This document shows, piece by piece, positions 1-7,419 of a stretch of DNA of 27,914 bases. A program made the position numbers and the translations under genes. Source of the stretch: Streptosporangiaceae bacterium (GTDB lineage Bacteria > Actinomycetota > Actinomycetes > Streptosporangiales > Streptosporangiaceae); contig JASHQP010000620.1 in assembly GCA_030039095.1 (NCBI GenBank), positions 1 through 27,914 on the forward strand, read 5' to 3'. The notes below the pieces were generated by a model that saw only the letters and a list, made by a program, of their open reading frames with translations, was not told the DNA's origin and searched no databases. Each line of letters opens with the position of its first letter. Within the stretch, counting starts at the first letter, position 1.

Positions 1-571
1 CGAGCGGCACCAGCCCCGAGGCCAGCGCCAGCAGCGTGATCGTCAGCGCGAGCAGGATCGTGCCGAAGTCACGGCCGCGCCGTGAGCTGATCGTCGGGCC
101 GAACGCCGCGATCGCGACCGTCGAGGCGACCACGGCGAACACGAGATCGAGCGCCGTCGCGGCCACCCCGGTGAGCGCGGCCGCCACACCCGACCGGGCG
201 CCGAGGGCGATCAGTGCGGCGAACGCGATCAGGCTGAACACCAGCGAGACGTTCGCGAAGGCGGCGCCGAGCAGGGCGCGCGCCAGCCGTCTCGGCGGGA
301 TCGGCAGGAGCTTGAAGTAGTCCATCCGCAGCGCGGCGTCGTCGCCGGTCAGCAGCGGGCCCGCGATCCAGCCGAGCAGCCAGCCGAGGCTGAGCGTCGC
401 GACCACGTCGGCGCCGGCTCCCGGGTACCGGTAGCGCACCAGGCCGGCCAGCAGCGTGGTGACCGCGAGCAGCGTCGCGAGCAGGGCCAGCAGCGCCACG
501 CCGATCCAGCGCCTGCCCGAGGTTGCCCGCCGCATGATCGCGGCTCTCATCTGGATCAGGACGCGAGCCAC
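1..571 (-). CDS. ABC exporter permease subunit (partial, C-terminus outside window)
   Basis: The frame is open from a GTG at 571 to the window edge and gives 190 visible residues. They are strongly hydrophobic: a membrane segment at about residues 22-45, another at about 55-75, and further hydrophobic stretches after residue 100, separated by short Arg-rich loops. The product is the likely membrane partner of the ATPase encoded just upstream, whose stop codon it overlaps by 16 bp. GTG 571 is preferred because AAGGG lies 5 nt before it; ATG 550 in the same frame is the alternative. The organisation resembles ABC-2-type exporters that move drugs, lipids or small hydrophobic compounds outward, but the substrate cannot be read from the sequence. 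The call rests on hydropathy and context, since no family motif is visible in this part. Confidence 0.7.
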   Translation of the reverse strand, partial: MARVLIQMRAAIMRRATSGRRWIGVALLALLATLLAVTTLLAGLVRYRYPGAGADVVATLSLGWLLGWIAGPLLTGDDAALRMDYFKLLPIPPRRLARALLGAAFANVSLVFSLIAFAALIALGARSGVAAALTGVAATALDLVFAVVASTVAIAAFGPTISSRRGRDFGTILLALTITLLALASGLVPL

Positions 572-1326
572 GACAGCCCTTCGGTACCGCCGGCCCGCGC
601 GCCGACGATGTGCACGAACGCGTCCTCGAGCGCCTGGCCGCCGCGCACCTCGTCGAGCGGGCCGCTGGCCAGCACCTTGCCCTTGGCGATGACCGCGACG
701 TGGTCGCAGAGCCGTTCGACCAGCGGCATCACGTGGCTGGAGAAGATCACCGAGCCGCCCGCGGCCACGAACCGCTGCAGAATGGTCCGGATCGTCGCCG
801 CGGACACCGGGTCGACCGCCTCGAACGGCTCGTCGAGCACGAGCAGCCTGGGGCTGTGCAGCAGCGCGGTGGCCAGCGTGATCTTCTTCCGCATGCCGGT
901 CGAGTAGTCGACCACCGGGGCGGGTTCCGCGCCGTCCAGCTCGAGCACCCGCAGCAGCTCGTCCGCGCGCTCCAGCACCACGTCCCGGGGCATCCCGCGC
1001 AGCAGTCCCAGGTAGAGCAGGATCTCGCGGCCGCTCAGCCGGTCCGGCAGCGCCAGGCCGTCCGGCAGCACGCCGATCAGCGCCTTCGCGGCGACCGGGT
1101 CGGCCCACACGTCCCGGCCGAAGATCCGCACGGTGCCGCCGTCGGGGCGCAGCAGGCCCACCGCGATCGACAGCGAGGTGGTCTTGCCCGCGCCGTTGGG
1201 GCCGACCAGGCCGAAGAACGAGCCAGGCGGAACCACGAGATCGATGTGGTCGACGGCGACGTTCGAGCCGAACCGCTTGGTCAGACCGGCAAAATCGAGC
1301 GCCGGAACGTTCCCCCCGTCGATCAC
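556..1326 (-). CDS. ABC exporter ATP-binding protein
   Basis: This 256-aa protein is a single nucleotide-binding domain that would power the neighbouring permease. Walker A is GPNGAGKT (residues 42-49), the signature region is the degenerate YSTGMRKK (141-148) in place of LSGGQ, Walker B is LLVLDEP (161-167), and the switch His lies in SSHVM (196-200). The degenerate signature and stand-alone format fit the ABC-2/CcmA-like exporter class. The GTG start at 1326 has GGGAGG 8 nt upstream. The gene begins 34 bp after the TetR gene on the same strand, so TetR, ATPase and permease probably form one transcript. Function as an exporter ATPase is secure; the cargo is unknown. Confidence 0.9.
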   Translation of the reverse strand: MIDGGNVPALDFAGLTKRFGSNVAVDHIDLVVPPGSFFGLVGPNGAGKTTSLSIAVGLLRPDGGTVRIFGRDVWADPVAAKALIGVLPDGLALPDRLSGREILLYLGLLRGMPRDVVLERADELLRVLELDGAEPAPVVDYSTGMRKKITLATALLHSPRLLVLDEPFEAVDPVSAATIRTILQRFVAAGGSVIFSSHVMPLVERLCDHVAVIAKGKVLASGPLDEVRGGQALEDAFVHIVGARAGGTEGLSWLAS

Positions 1327-1360
1327 CCGACAATCCTCCCATAACCCCCGCGTATGACTG

Positions 1361-1963
1361 TTAGCTGGCCACCAAAGGCAGAAAGATCTCGTCCACGATC
1401 GACGTGATTCGTTCGGGTTTTACCGGTTCGAGGTTCATGAGCAGGTCGTGGCGCACCAGGTCGAATGGCATGGCGAGAACCGCTGGCGGGATGTGCTCGA
1501 GGTCGATTTCGCCACGGCCGTGCGCGCGCTGGTAGATGATCTGGTCGCCCCGGACCCGCCGGTCGCCGAGCAGCCTCACGCGTGCCTGCGCCGGGGTCAG
1601 GCCAGCGGCGGTCAGCAGCCCGGAGAAGCCGGCGGCCACGGCGACGGCCATGAAGGTAGCCCGGGCTCTGCTCATGGCGGTCAGCAGTGCGAGCAGGTCG
1701 CCGCGGAGGCTGCCGGCGTCCGGGATCTCAATCGGGTGGGCCTGCCCGTAGTGCTCGATCGCCGCGAGCACGAGCTGGTCCTTGTTGGCCCAGCGACGGT
1801 AGAGCACGGCGACGCCGGTCTTGGCCCGTACGGCGGCGGACTCCATCGTCAGGCTGGCGTAGCCGACCTCGACCAGCTCGTCCCACGCCGCTTCGAGCAG
1901 CGCAGATTCGAGTTCCGGGCCGCGCCGGCGGCGGTGGACCTGTTGCGGAACTGATGCTGCCAT
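1361..1963 (-). CDS. TetR-family transcriptional regulator
   Basis: A 200-aa protein with an Arg-rich N-terminus and a TetR helix-turn-helix at about residues 37-62 (from LTMESAAVRAKTG to LYRRWANKDQL), followed by an all-helical ligand-binding domain that shows no diagnostic motif. It is divergent from an MFS efflux gene and co-directional with an ABC exporter, the usual setting of an efflux repressor that senses the exported drug. The ATG at 1963 has no Shine-Dalgarno sequence. Instead a -10-like TAACCT ends 6 nt before it, with TTGATA exactly 17 nt further upstream, so the mRNA is probably leaderless. An inverted repeat spans that -10, which implies autoregulation. Confidence 0.92.
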   Translation of the reverse strand: MAASVPQQVHRRRRGPELESALLEAAWDELVEVGYASLTMESAAVRAKTGVAVLYRRWANKDQLVLAAIEHYGQAHPIEIPDAGSLRGDLLALLTAMSRARATFMAVAVAAGFSGLLTAAGLTPAQARVRLLGDRRVRGDQIIYQRAHGRGEIDLEHIPPAVLAMPFDLVRHDLLMNLEPVKPERITSIVDEIFLPLVAS

Positions 1964-1998
1964 GCCTCTAGGTTAGAGAGGCTTGCATTCCTTATCAA
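1964..1998 (-). promoter_or_regulatory. TetR promoter with overlapping palindromic operator candidate
   Basis: Read on the minus strand, TTGATA (1998-1993), a 17-nt spacer and TAACCT (1975-1970) form a good sigma70-type promoter, with transcription predicted to begin at or next to the ATG at 1963. The sequence 1964-1982 is an inverted repeat with perfect 6-bp arms, GCCTCT and AGAGGC, around 7 nt. The repeat is centred on the -10 box, so a bound dimer would block RNA polymerase. That TetR itself binds here is inferred. Confidence 0.65.
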
Positions 1999-2036
1999 GC
2001 CAGCCTATGGTCTTTAAGAGACGAATAGCACTCTTA
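1983..2036 (+). promoter_or_regulatory. MFS efflux gene promoter and second inverted repeat
   Basis: TTGCAT (1983-1988), a 17-nt spacer and TATGGT (2006-2011) form a plausible promoter for the MFS gene; transcription would start near 2018. A second inverted repeat, TAAGAG-N10-CTCTTA (2015-2036), covers the predicted start. The -35 box abuts the TetR palindrome at 1964-1982, so binding there could repress both directions. Confidence 0.5.
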
Positions 2037-2052
2037 TTGGAGGCAGGGGCTG

Positions 2053-3537
2053 ATGAAGAGGCAGGAGCCGGTGACCCGGCAGGAGCCAGTGACCCGGACC
2101 GCGGCTGAGCCCCCGGAAGCCAGGGCGAACGAGACGAAGCTGTCGCCGGAGGTACGCAAGGCGCTGCTGGCGCTGATCGTCGGCGGCATCGCGGCGATCC
2201 TCGACTCGACGATGGTGACCCTGGCGCTGCACACGCTGGTGGTCAGGCTGCACTCCACGGACGGCACGGTTCAGTGGGTGACGACCGGCTACCTGCTGGC
2301 GATGGCGGTCGCGATCCCGGTCACCGGGTGGGCGGAGAGCCGGTGGGGCGGCAAGCGACTCTGGATGGCGGCCCTGGTGATCTTCGTGCTCGGGTCGGTG
2401 CTGTGCGCTCTGTCCTGGAGCGACACCAGCCTGATCGGCTTCCGGGTCTTGCAGGGCTTCGGCGCCGGCCTCATCTTCCCGCTGATGCAGACCCTCGGCG
2501 TCCGGGCCGCGGGCGGGCGTGCCAGCAGCAATCTGATCGCCGCGGTCAGCCTGCCGCTGGCGCTCGGCCCGATCCTCGGTCCGGTAATCGGCGGGGTGAT
2601 CCTGAACTGGCTGAGCTGGCGCTGGCTGTTTCTGGTCAACGTGCCGGTGATCGCGGTCGGCCTGGTGCTCGCCTGGCGGCTGCTCCCATCCGACAGCCCC
2701 GATCCTGATACCGCGCGTTCGCGCCTGGACGGGATTGGGCTGATCCTGCTCTCCTCGGCGCTGGCGGGGATCCTGCTCGGCCTCTCGAACCTCTCCGAAG
2801 ACGGCGGGCTCGACCACGCCGGCGTGCTCGTCCCGCTGCTGGCCGGCGTCGCGCTGCTCGGCGCCTTCTGCGCATGGGCGCTCTCGGCCCACAACCGTCC
2901 GCCGATCGTCGATATCCGGCTGCTGCGGCTGCGGTCGCTGGGAACCGCAGCCACGGTCTTGTTCGCCGCCGGTGCAGCGATGTACGCCGCGCTGTTCCTG
3001 CTCCCGCTCTACTACCAGCAACTGCGCGGCGAGACCGTGCTGCACGCCGGGCTGCTGCTCATCCCCCAGGGCGTCGGAGCGCTGGCAGCCCGCTTCGTTG
3101 TCGGCAAGCTCGTCGCCCGGCTCGGGGCCCGCCCGGTCACGATCGGCAGCTTCCTGCTGGCCGCCGTCGCGACCGTGCCGTTCGCGTTCGCCGGTCCGCA
3201 TACCAGCCTGTGGGGGCTCGGTGCCGTGCTGGTAGTCCGCGGCTTTGGCATCGGCACCGTGCTGGTCCCGCCGCTGTCGGTCGCCTACCAGGACGTCCCG
3301 CTGGCGGGCATCCCGCACGCCACGATGAACACGCGCATCGCGCAGCAGGTCGGCGCCTCCTTCGGTACCGCGATCGTCGCCGTCGCACTGCAGTCGCTCC
3401 TCAGCCACGGCGCCGCCAGCGCCTTTCAGGGCGCGTTCTGGTGGGCGACCGGCATCACGGTCGCGGCGGTCATCCCCGCCATCGCGCTGCCAGCGGCGTG
3501 GCCCGCAAGCGGTGAGCCCGCTCAGGAAGCGGGCTGA
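2053..3537 (+). CDS. MFS drug efflux transporter, DHA2 (EmrB/QacA) 14-TM type
   Basis: A 494-aa membrane protein of the proton-driven drug exporter class. It has about 14 hydrophobic segments, the LDSTMV motif in TM1 (residues 50-55) typical of DHA2 members, and a motif-A-like loop GWAESRWGGKRLW (about 92-104). Length and TM number match EmrB/QacA relatives. The ATG at 2053 has GGAGG 9 nt upstream. The hydrophilic N-terminus contains a tandem duplication: 18-bp units at 2061-2078 and 2079-2096, differing at one base, encode QEPVTR twice. The gene is divergent from the TetR regulator, which probably represses it. Its 3' end overlaps dapD by 16 bp, tail to tail. The substrate is unknown. Confidence 0.93.
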   Translation: MKRQEPVTRQEPVTRTAAEPPEARANETKLSPEVRKALLALIVGGIAAILDSTMVTLALHTLVVRLHSTDGTVQWVTTGYLLAMAVAIPVTGWAESRWGGKRLWMAALVIFVLGSVLCALSWSDTSLIGFRVLQGFGAGLIFPLMQTLGVRAAGGRASSNLIAAVSLPLALGPILGPVIGGVILNWLSWRWLFLVNVPVIAVGLVLAWRLLPSDSPDPDTARSRLDGIGLILLSSALAGILLGLSNLSEDGGLDHAGVLVPLLAGVALLGAFCAWALSAHNRPPIVDIRLLRLRSLGTAATVLFAAGAAMYAALFLLPLYYQQLRGETVLHAGLLLIPQGVGALAARFVVGKLVARLGARPVTIGSFLLAAVATVPFAFAGPHTSLWGLGAVLVVRGFGIGTVLVPPLSVAYQDVPLAGIPHATMNTRIAQQVGASFGTAIVAVALQSLLSHGAASAFQGAFWWATGITVAAVIPAIALPAAWPASGEPAQEAG

Positions 3538-4463
3538 TCGGCCGCGTGCAGCTGGGCGTTGAGCGCTCCCCAGGTGTTCGCGCGAGGCCGCGCCTCCACG
3601 GTTCCGGTGACGCTGTTCCTGAGGAACATCAGCCCGGACTGCCCGCTCAGCTCGCGCGCCTTGACCCGCTGCCCGCTGGACTGCACCGTCACGATCGTGC
3701 CCGCGGTGAGGTAGAGCCCGGCCTCGACCACGCAGTCGTCGCCCAGTGAGATGCCGAGCCCGGAGTTCGAGCCGAGCAGGCAGCGCTCGCCGACCACGAT
3801 GCGCTCCTTGCCGCCGCCGGACAGCGTCCCCATGATCGCGGCGCCGCCGCCGACGTCGGTGCCCGCGCCGACGACCACGCCGGCGCTGATCCGTCCCTCG
3901 ACCATCGACGGCCCCAGCGTTCCGGCGTTGAAGTTGACGAACCCCTCGTGCATGACCACGGTGCCCTCGGCCAGGTGGGCGCCGAGGCGCACCCGGCTCG
4001 CGTCGGCCACCCGGACGCCGGACGGGACCACGTAGTCGAGCATCCGCGGGAACTTGTCCACCGACTGCACCTCGATGTGACGCCCGGCCGCGCGCGCCCG
4101 GATCTGCACCGCGACGGTCTCGGCGGCGTCCACCGGGCCCGCCGTCGTCCAGCAGACCGTGGGCAGCACGCCGAAGATGCCGTCGGTGCTGATGCTGTTC
4201 GGCTGCACCATACGGTACGACAGCAGGTGCAGCCGCAGGTACGCATCGCCGGGGTCGGCGGGCGGCGCGTCGAGGTCGGCGATCTCCACCCGCCGGTGCG
4301 TGATCCGCACGGCCCGGACCTGGTCCGCCCGCTCCGGCACCGGCGTGAACTGCCCGGGGCCGGTCGGCGGGCCGAGCCGGGGATCGGGAAAGAAGAAATC
4401 GAGCGGGCCGCCGCCCGCCTCGCTCATCGTGACGATCGCGTCTCCCCAAGCCTGTCTGGTCAC
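3522..4463 (-). CDS. dapD: 2,3,4,5-tetrahydropyridine-2,6-dicarboxylate N-succinyltransferase
   Basis: This 313-aa cytoplasmic enzyme succinylates tetrahydrodipicolinate in the succinylase branch of lysine and meso-diaminopimelate synthesis, using succinyl-CoA. It has the actinobacterial DapD layout: an N-terminal alpha/beta domain (to about residue 150) with the stretch VQPNSISTDGIFGVLPTVCW, a central left-handed beta-helix of hexapeptide repeats, and a C-terminal tail. The motifs MHEGFVNFNAGTLG and GTLSGGGKE are the expected active-site loops of this family. The predicted start is GTG 4463; ATG 4427 (residue 13) is possible. No good ribosome-binding site precedes 4463, but TAGGTT ends 6 nt before it, overlapping the leuS stop, so dapD may have its own leaderless promoter as well as read-through from leuS. 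Confidence 0.95.
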   Translation of the reverse strand: MTRQAWGDAIVTMSEAGGGPLDFFFPDPRLGPPTGPGQFTPVPERADQVRAVRITHRRVEIADLDAPPADPGDAYLRLHLLSYRMVQPNSISTDGIFGVLPTVCWTTAGPVDAAETVAVQIRARAAGRHIEVQSVDKFPRMLDYVVPSGVRVADASRVRLGAHLAEGTVVMHEGFVNFNAGTLGPSMVEGRISAGVVVGAGTDVGGGAAIMGTLSGGGKERIVVGERCLLGSNSGLGISLGDDCVVEAGLYLTAGTIVTVQSSGQRVKARELSGQSGLMFLRNSVTGTVEARPRANTWGALNAQLHAADQPAS

Positions 4464-4472
4464 CCCTGAAAC

Positions 4473-7214
4473 CTACCGGGTCACCACATTGGCGATGCGG
4501 CCAGGCACGACCACCAGCCGGTCGACCGTCGCCCCGCCCAGGTACCGGGCCAGATCGGGATGCTCCATCACGATCGAGGTGATCCGGTCCCTGCCAGCGT
4601 CGGCGGGCACCTCGATCCGCAGCCGGGTCTTGCCGTTGATCTGGACCGGCAGCACGACCGTGGACTCGGCGGCCAGGGCCGGGTCGGCCTCGGGGAACGG
4701 CTCGTAGGCCAGGGACTGGGGGTGGCCCAGCCGGGCCCAGAGCTCCTCGGCGATGTGCGGCGCCAGCGGCGCGACGATCAGCACGAGCGGCTCCGCCAGG
4801 GCCCGCGGCAGCGCTCCCCGCTCGGCCGTGATCCGGCCCGCGTGGCTGGCCAGTTCCTGCAGCCGGGCGATCGCGAGGTTGAACCGCAGGCCGGTGTAGT
4901 TCTCCCGGGTGGCCCGGATGGTCCGGTGCAGGAGCTTCGCGGTGCCGGCGGGCAGCGGGCCGTCGTCCACCACCAGGTCGCCGCTGTACTCGTCCACCAT
5001 GCTGCGCCACAGCCGCTGCAGGAACCGGTGGACGCCCGCGATGTCGTCGGTCTGCCAGGGCCGGTCGGTGCCCATCGGGCCCATGGCCATCTCGTACAGC
5101 CGCAGGGTGTCCGCGCCGTAACGCGCGTACATGTCGTCCGGGCTGACGCTGTTCTTCAGGCTCTTGCCCATCTTCCCCGACCGGCGGGCCACCGGCTCGC
5201 CGTCGTGGGTGTAGCCCCCGTCGCCCTGCCGGATGACCTCGTCGGCGGGCACGTACATGCCCCGCCCGTCCGTGAACGCGTCGGCCGTGATGTAGCCCTG
5301 GTTGACCAGCCGCCGGAACGGCTCCCTGGTGGACACGTAGCCGAGGTCGAACAGCACCTTGTGCCAGAACCGGGAGTACAGCAGGTGCAGCACCGCGTGT
5401 TCCGCGCCGCCGACGTACAGGTCGACTCCCCCGTCGCCAGGCTCTGCGGTTTCGCCCGCCCGCCGGTCCCCTGGCGCCATCCAGTACCGCTCGTTACGCG
5501 GGTCGACGATCGCGGTGTCGTTGTCCGGGTCCAGGTAGCGCAGGTAGTACCAGCACGACCCGGCCCACTGCGGCATCGTGTTCAGCTCCCGGCGGTACAT
5601 CCGCGGCCCGTCGCCCAGGTCCAGCTCGACGTCGGCCCAGCCGGCTGCGCGGGCCAGCGGGGGCACCGGTTCGCTGCCGGGGTCCGCGGCTGGCGTTACG
5701 TTCAGGCCGGTCATCTCCGGCAGCGTGACCGGCAGCATTTCCTCGGGCAGGGCGATGGGCAGGCCGGCGGAATCGTAGACGATCGGGAACGGCTCGCCCC
5801 AGTACCGCTGCCGGGAGAACAGCCAGTCCCGCAGCCGGTAGCTGCGCTGCCGGCGGCCGTGCCCGGTGCGCTCCAGCCAGGCGACCGGATCGGTGAGGGG
5901 CTCGTACTCGGTCACTGGCAGGCCGAGGGTCTCGGCGAACTCGCGGTCACGCTCGTCGTCGGCCGGGACCGCCATGATCGCGCCGGTGCCGTAACCGCGC
6001 AGCACGTAGTCGGCCAGGTAGACCGGGATCGGCTCGCCGGTGGCCGGGTTCGTGGCGTAGCTGCCGGTGAACACGCCGGTCTTGCTGGCCATCCGCTGCC
6101 GGTCGCCGACCGTCGCGGCACGCTCCTGGTAGGCCCGCGCCGCGCCCGCCTGCTGCGCGGTCGCCAGCCGGCCGGCCAGCGGATGCTCGGGGGCCAGGAC
6201 CAGGAACGTGGCGCCGGGCAGCGTGTCCGGCCGGGTGGTGAACGCGTCGATGACCGGCCCGCCGCCGTCCGCCCCGGCCACCGGGAACATGATCACCGCG
6301 CCCTCGCTGCGGCCGATCCAGTTCCGCTGCTGCAGCTTGACCGGCTCCGGCCAGTCCAGGCCGTCCAGGTCCGCCAGCAGCCGGTCGGCGTACGCGGTGA
6401 TCCGCAGCATCCACTGCCGCAGCGGCCGGCGGTAGACGGGGAAGTTGCCGACGTCGCTGCGCCCGTCGGCCGTGACCTCCTCGTTGGCCAGCACCGTGCC
6501 CAGGCCCGGCGCCCAGTTCACCAGTTCCTCGGCCACGTACGCCAGCCGCCAGCCGTCGACGACCCGGCGTCGCGAAAGCTCGTCGAGCTCGGCCCAGGGC
6601 TTCGCGTCCGGGTTGTCCGGGCCGGCCGGCGGGCGGGTGCCCGCCTCGAACTCGGCCACCAGCTCGCTGATCGGGCGGGCGCGCTGGCGGGCCTCGTCGA
6701 ACCAGCTGCCCCAGATCTGCAGGAAGATCCACTGCGTCCAGCGGTAGAAGCGCGGGTCGGTGGTGGCGAACTCACGCCGGATGTCGTAGCCCAGGCCCAG
6801 CCGGAGCAGCTGCCCGCGCATCGTCGCGATGTTGTTGTTCGTGCTGACCGCCGGGTGCTGGCCGGTGCTGATCGCGTACTGCTCGGCCGGAAGCCCGAAC
6901 GCGTCGTAGCCGAACGCGTGCAGCACGTTGTGGCCGGTCATGCGCTGGAACCGGCACGCCGCGTCGGTGGCGATGTAGCCCAGCGGGTGCCCCACGTGCA
7001 GGCCGGCCCCGCTCGGGTACGGGAAGAAGTCGAGGATGTAGGCCTTCTTTTTCCCCCGGGTTTCCTCGAAACCTGCGGACAGCGAGCCGGCCGGGTTCGG
7101 GGCCTGGAACGTGCCGTCAGCCGCCCACCTCCGCTGCCACGCGAGCTCGATCTCGCTGGCCAGCGTGGCGTCGTACCGGAACGGGGGCTTGTCATCCTCG
7201 CCGCTGCTGCTCAT
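4473..7214 (-). CDS. leuS: leucyl-tRNA synthetase
   Basis: A 913-aa class I aminoacyl-tRNA synthetase that charges tRNA-Leu with leucine and proofreads it. The HIGH motif is HVGH (residues 73-76), preceded by DFFPYPSGAG. A large CP1 editing insertion follows, with the TTRPDT motif visible, and the KMSKS loop appears as KMGKS in SGKMGKSLKNSVSPDD. The C-terminal anticodon-binding and tail domains are present, and the length is slightly above the usual 800-880. The ATG at 7214 has GGGAGG 8 nt upstream. The upstream leader carries an attenuator, described separately. The stop lies 9 bp before the dapD start. Confidence 0.98.
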   Translation of the reverse strand: MSSSGEDDKPPFRYDATLASEIELAWQRRWAADGTFQAPNPAGSLSAGFEETRGKKKAYILDFFPYPSGAGLHVGHPLGYIATDAACRFQRMTGHNVLHAFGYDAFGLPAEQYAISTGQHPAVSTNNNIATMRGQLLRLGLGYDIRREFATTDPRFYRWTQWIFLQIWGSWFDEARQRARPISELVAEFEAGTRPPAGPDNPDAKPWAELDELSRRRVVDGWRLAYVAEELVNWAPGLGTVLANEEVTADGRSDVGNFPVYRRPLRQWMLRITAYADRLLADLDGLDWPEPVKLQQRNWIGRSEGAVIMFPVAGADGGGPVIDAFTTRPDTLPGATFLVLAPEHPLAGRLATAQQAGAARAYQERAATVGDRQRMASKTGVFTGSYATNPATGEPIPVYLADYVLRGYGTGAIMAVPADDERDREFAETLGLPVTEYEPLTDPVAWLERTGHGRRQRSYRLRDWLFSRQRYWGEPFPIVYDSAGLPIALPEEMLPVTLPEMTGLNVTPAADPGSEPVPPLARAAGWADVELDLGDGPRMYRRELNTMPQWAGSCWYYLRYLDPDNDTAIVDPRNERYWMAPGDRRAGETAEPGDGGVDLYVGGAEHAVLHLLYSRFWHKVLFDLGYVSTREPFRRLVNQGYITADAFTDGRGMYVPADEVIRQGDGGYTHDGEPVARRSGKMGKSLKNSVSPDDMYARYGADTLRLYEMAMGPMGTDRPWQTDDIAGVHRFLQRLWRSMVDEYSGDLVVDDGPLPAGTAKLLHRTIRATRENYTGLRFNLAIARLQELASHAGRITAERGALPRALAEPLVLIVAPLAPHIAEELWARLGHPQSLAYEPFPEADPALAAESTVVLPVQINGKTRLRIEVPADAGRDRITSIVMEHPDLARYLGGATVDRLVVVPGRIANVVTR

Positions 7215-7222
7215 TTTGGCGT

Positions 7223-7230
7223 CCTCCCGA
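7223..7230 (-). promoter_or_regulatory. leuS Shine-Dalgarno region, complementary to the terminator arm
   Basis: The leuS ribosome-binding site reads TCGGGAGG on the minus strand. It is perfectly complementary over 8 nt to CCTCCCGA at 7267-7260, inside the 5' arm and loop of the upstream terminator hairpin. The pairings are mutually exclusive: a formed terminator leaves this site free, while an unformed one could mask it. This suggests translational as well as transcriptional control, which is inference from complementarity only. Confidence 0.4.
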
Positions 7231-7237
7231 CCTCTGG

Positions 7238-7270
7238 GGAAATGAAAAGGCCCCTCGCTTCGGGAGGGGC
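7238..7270 (-). terminator. Intrinsic terminator in leuS leader (attenuator)
   Basis: On the minus strand, GCCCCTC (7270-7264) pairs with GAGGGGC (7256-7250) around a 7-nt loop and is followed by CTTTTCATTT. A GC-rich stem followed by a T-rich run between a Leu-rich leader peptide and leuS is the expected terminator half of a classical attenuator. It lies 23 nt before the leuS ribosome-binding site, so it can only act as a conditional terminator for leuS. Confidence 0.75.
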
Positions 7271-7308
7271 GGCCGCGCTGACTGTGCTGACGTGGTGTCA
7301 GCGCGGCC
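7271..7308 (-). promoter_or_regulatory. leuS leader hairpin with 12-bp perfect stem
   Basis: GGCCGCGCTGAC (7308-7297) is perfectly complementary to GTCAGCGCGGCC (7282-7271) across 14 nt. The loop contains a second GTCAGC, so the first arm can instead form a 6-bp hairpin with it. The first arm covers the last codons and stop of the leader peptide, so ribosome position would decide whether it is free to pair. The terminator arm begins immediately after this stem. Confidence 0.7.
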
Positions 7309-7336
7309 AGGCAAGAAGGAGGCTGCTGCGGTACAT
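7298..7336 (-). CDS. leuS leader peptide (MYRSSLLLAWPR)
   Basis: A 12-codon open frame lies directly upstream of the leuS terminator hairpin and contains three consecutive leucine codons, CTC CTT CTT. CTT is a rare codon in DNA of this composition, as expected for a leucine sensor at which ribosomes pause when charged tRNA-Leu is short. An in-frame upstream ATG at 7360 would extend it to 20 residues with two more leucines. The 7336 start is preferred because a -10-like TATACC (7350-7345) ends 8 nt before it, placing transcription initiation at or next to the ATG; there is no Shine-Dalgarno sequence and no convincing -35 box. Classical attenuators upstream of leuS have been predicted in some Streptomyces. 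Confidence 0.75.
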   Translation of the reverse strand: MYRSSLLLAWPR

Positions 7337-7365
7337 GTGCTCAGGGTATAGCAAGATCATCGCCA

Positions 7366-7409
7366 GCGAGCTGGCCCGCGGGCCCGGGCGAGCTGGCCCG
7401 CGAGCCCGG
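7366..7409. repeat. 22-bp tandem repeat, two copies
   Basis: Two adjoining 22-bp units (7366-7387 and 7388-7409) differ at one base. Each contains GAGCTGGCCCGCG. They lie between the oxidase stop at 7420 and the leuS leader and contain short palindromes such as GGCCCGCGGGCC (7373-7384). They may end oxidase transcription, although no T-run follows. Confidence 0.6.
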
Positions 7410-7419
7410 CCGGGCTGGC

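Noticed and set aside
2014..5010. A 998-codon open frame on the minus strand, antisense to the MFS gene and running through dapD
   Set aside because: Its product is Arg/Gly/Gln-rich low-complexity sequence with no domain, while the other frames hold clear MFS, DapD and LeuS proteins. Stop-poor antisense frames are normal at this GC content.
7215..7419. T-box riboswitch upstream of leuS
   Set aside because: No T-box consensus or tRNA-anticodon specifier stem is visible; a Leu-rich peptide with a terminator explains the region better.
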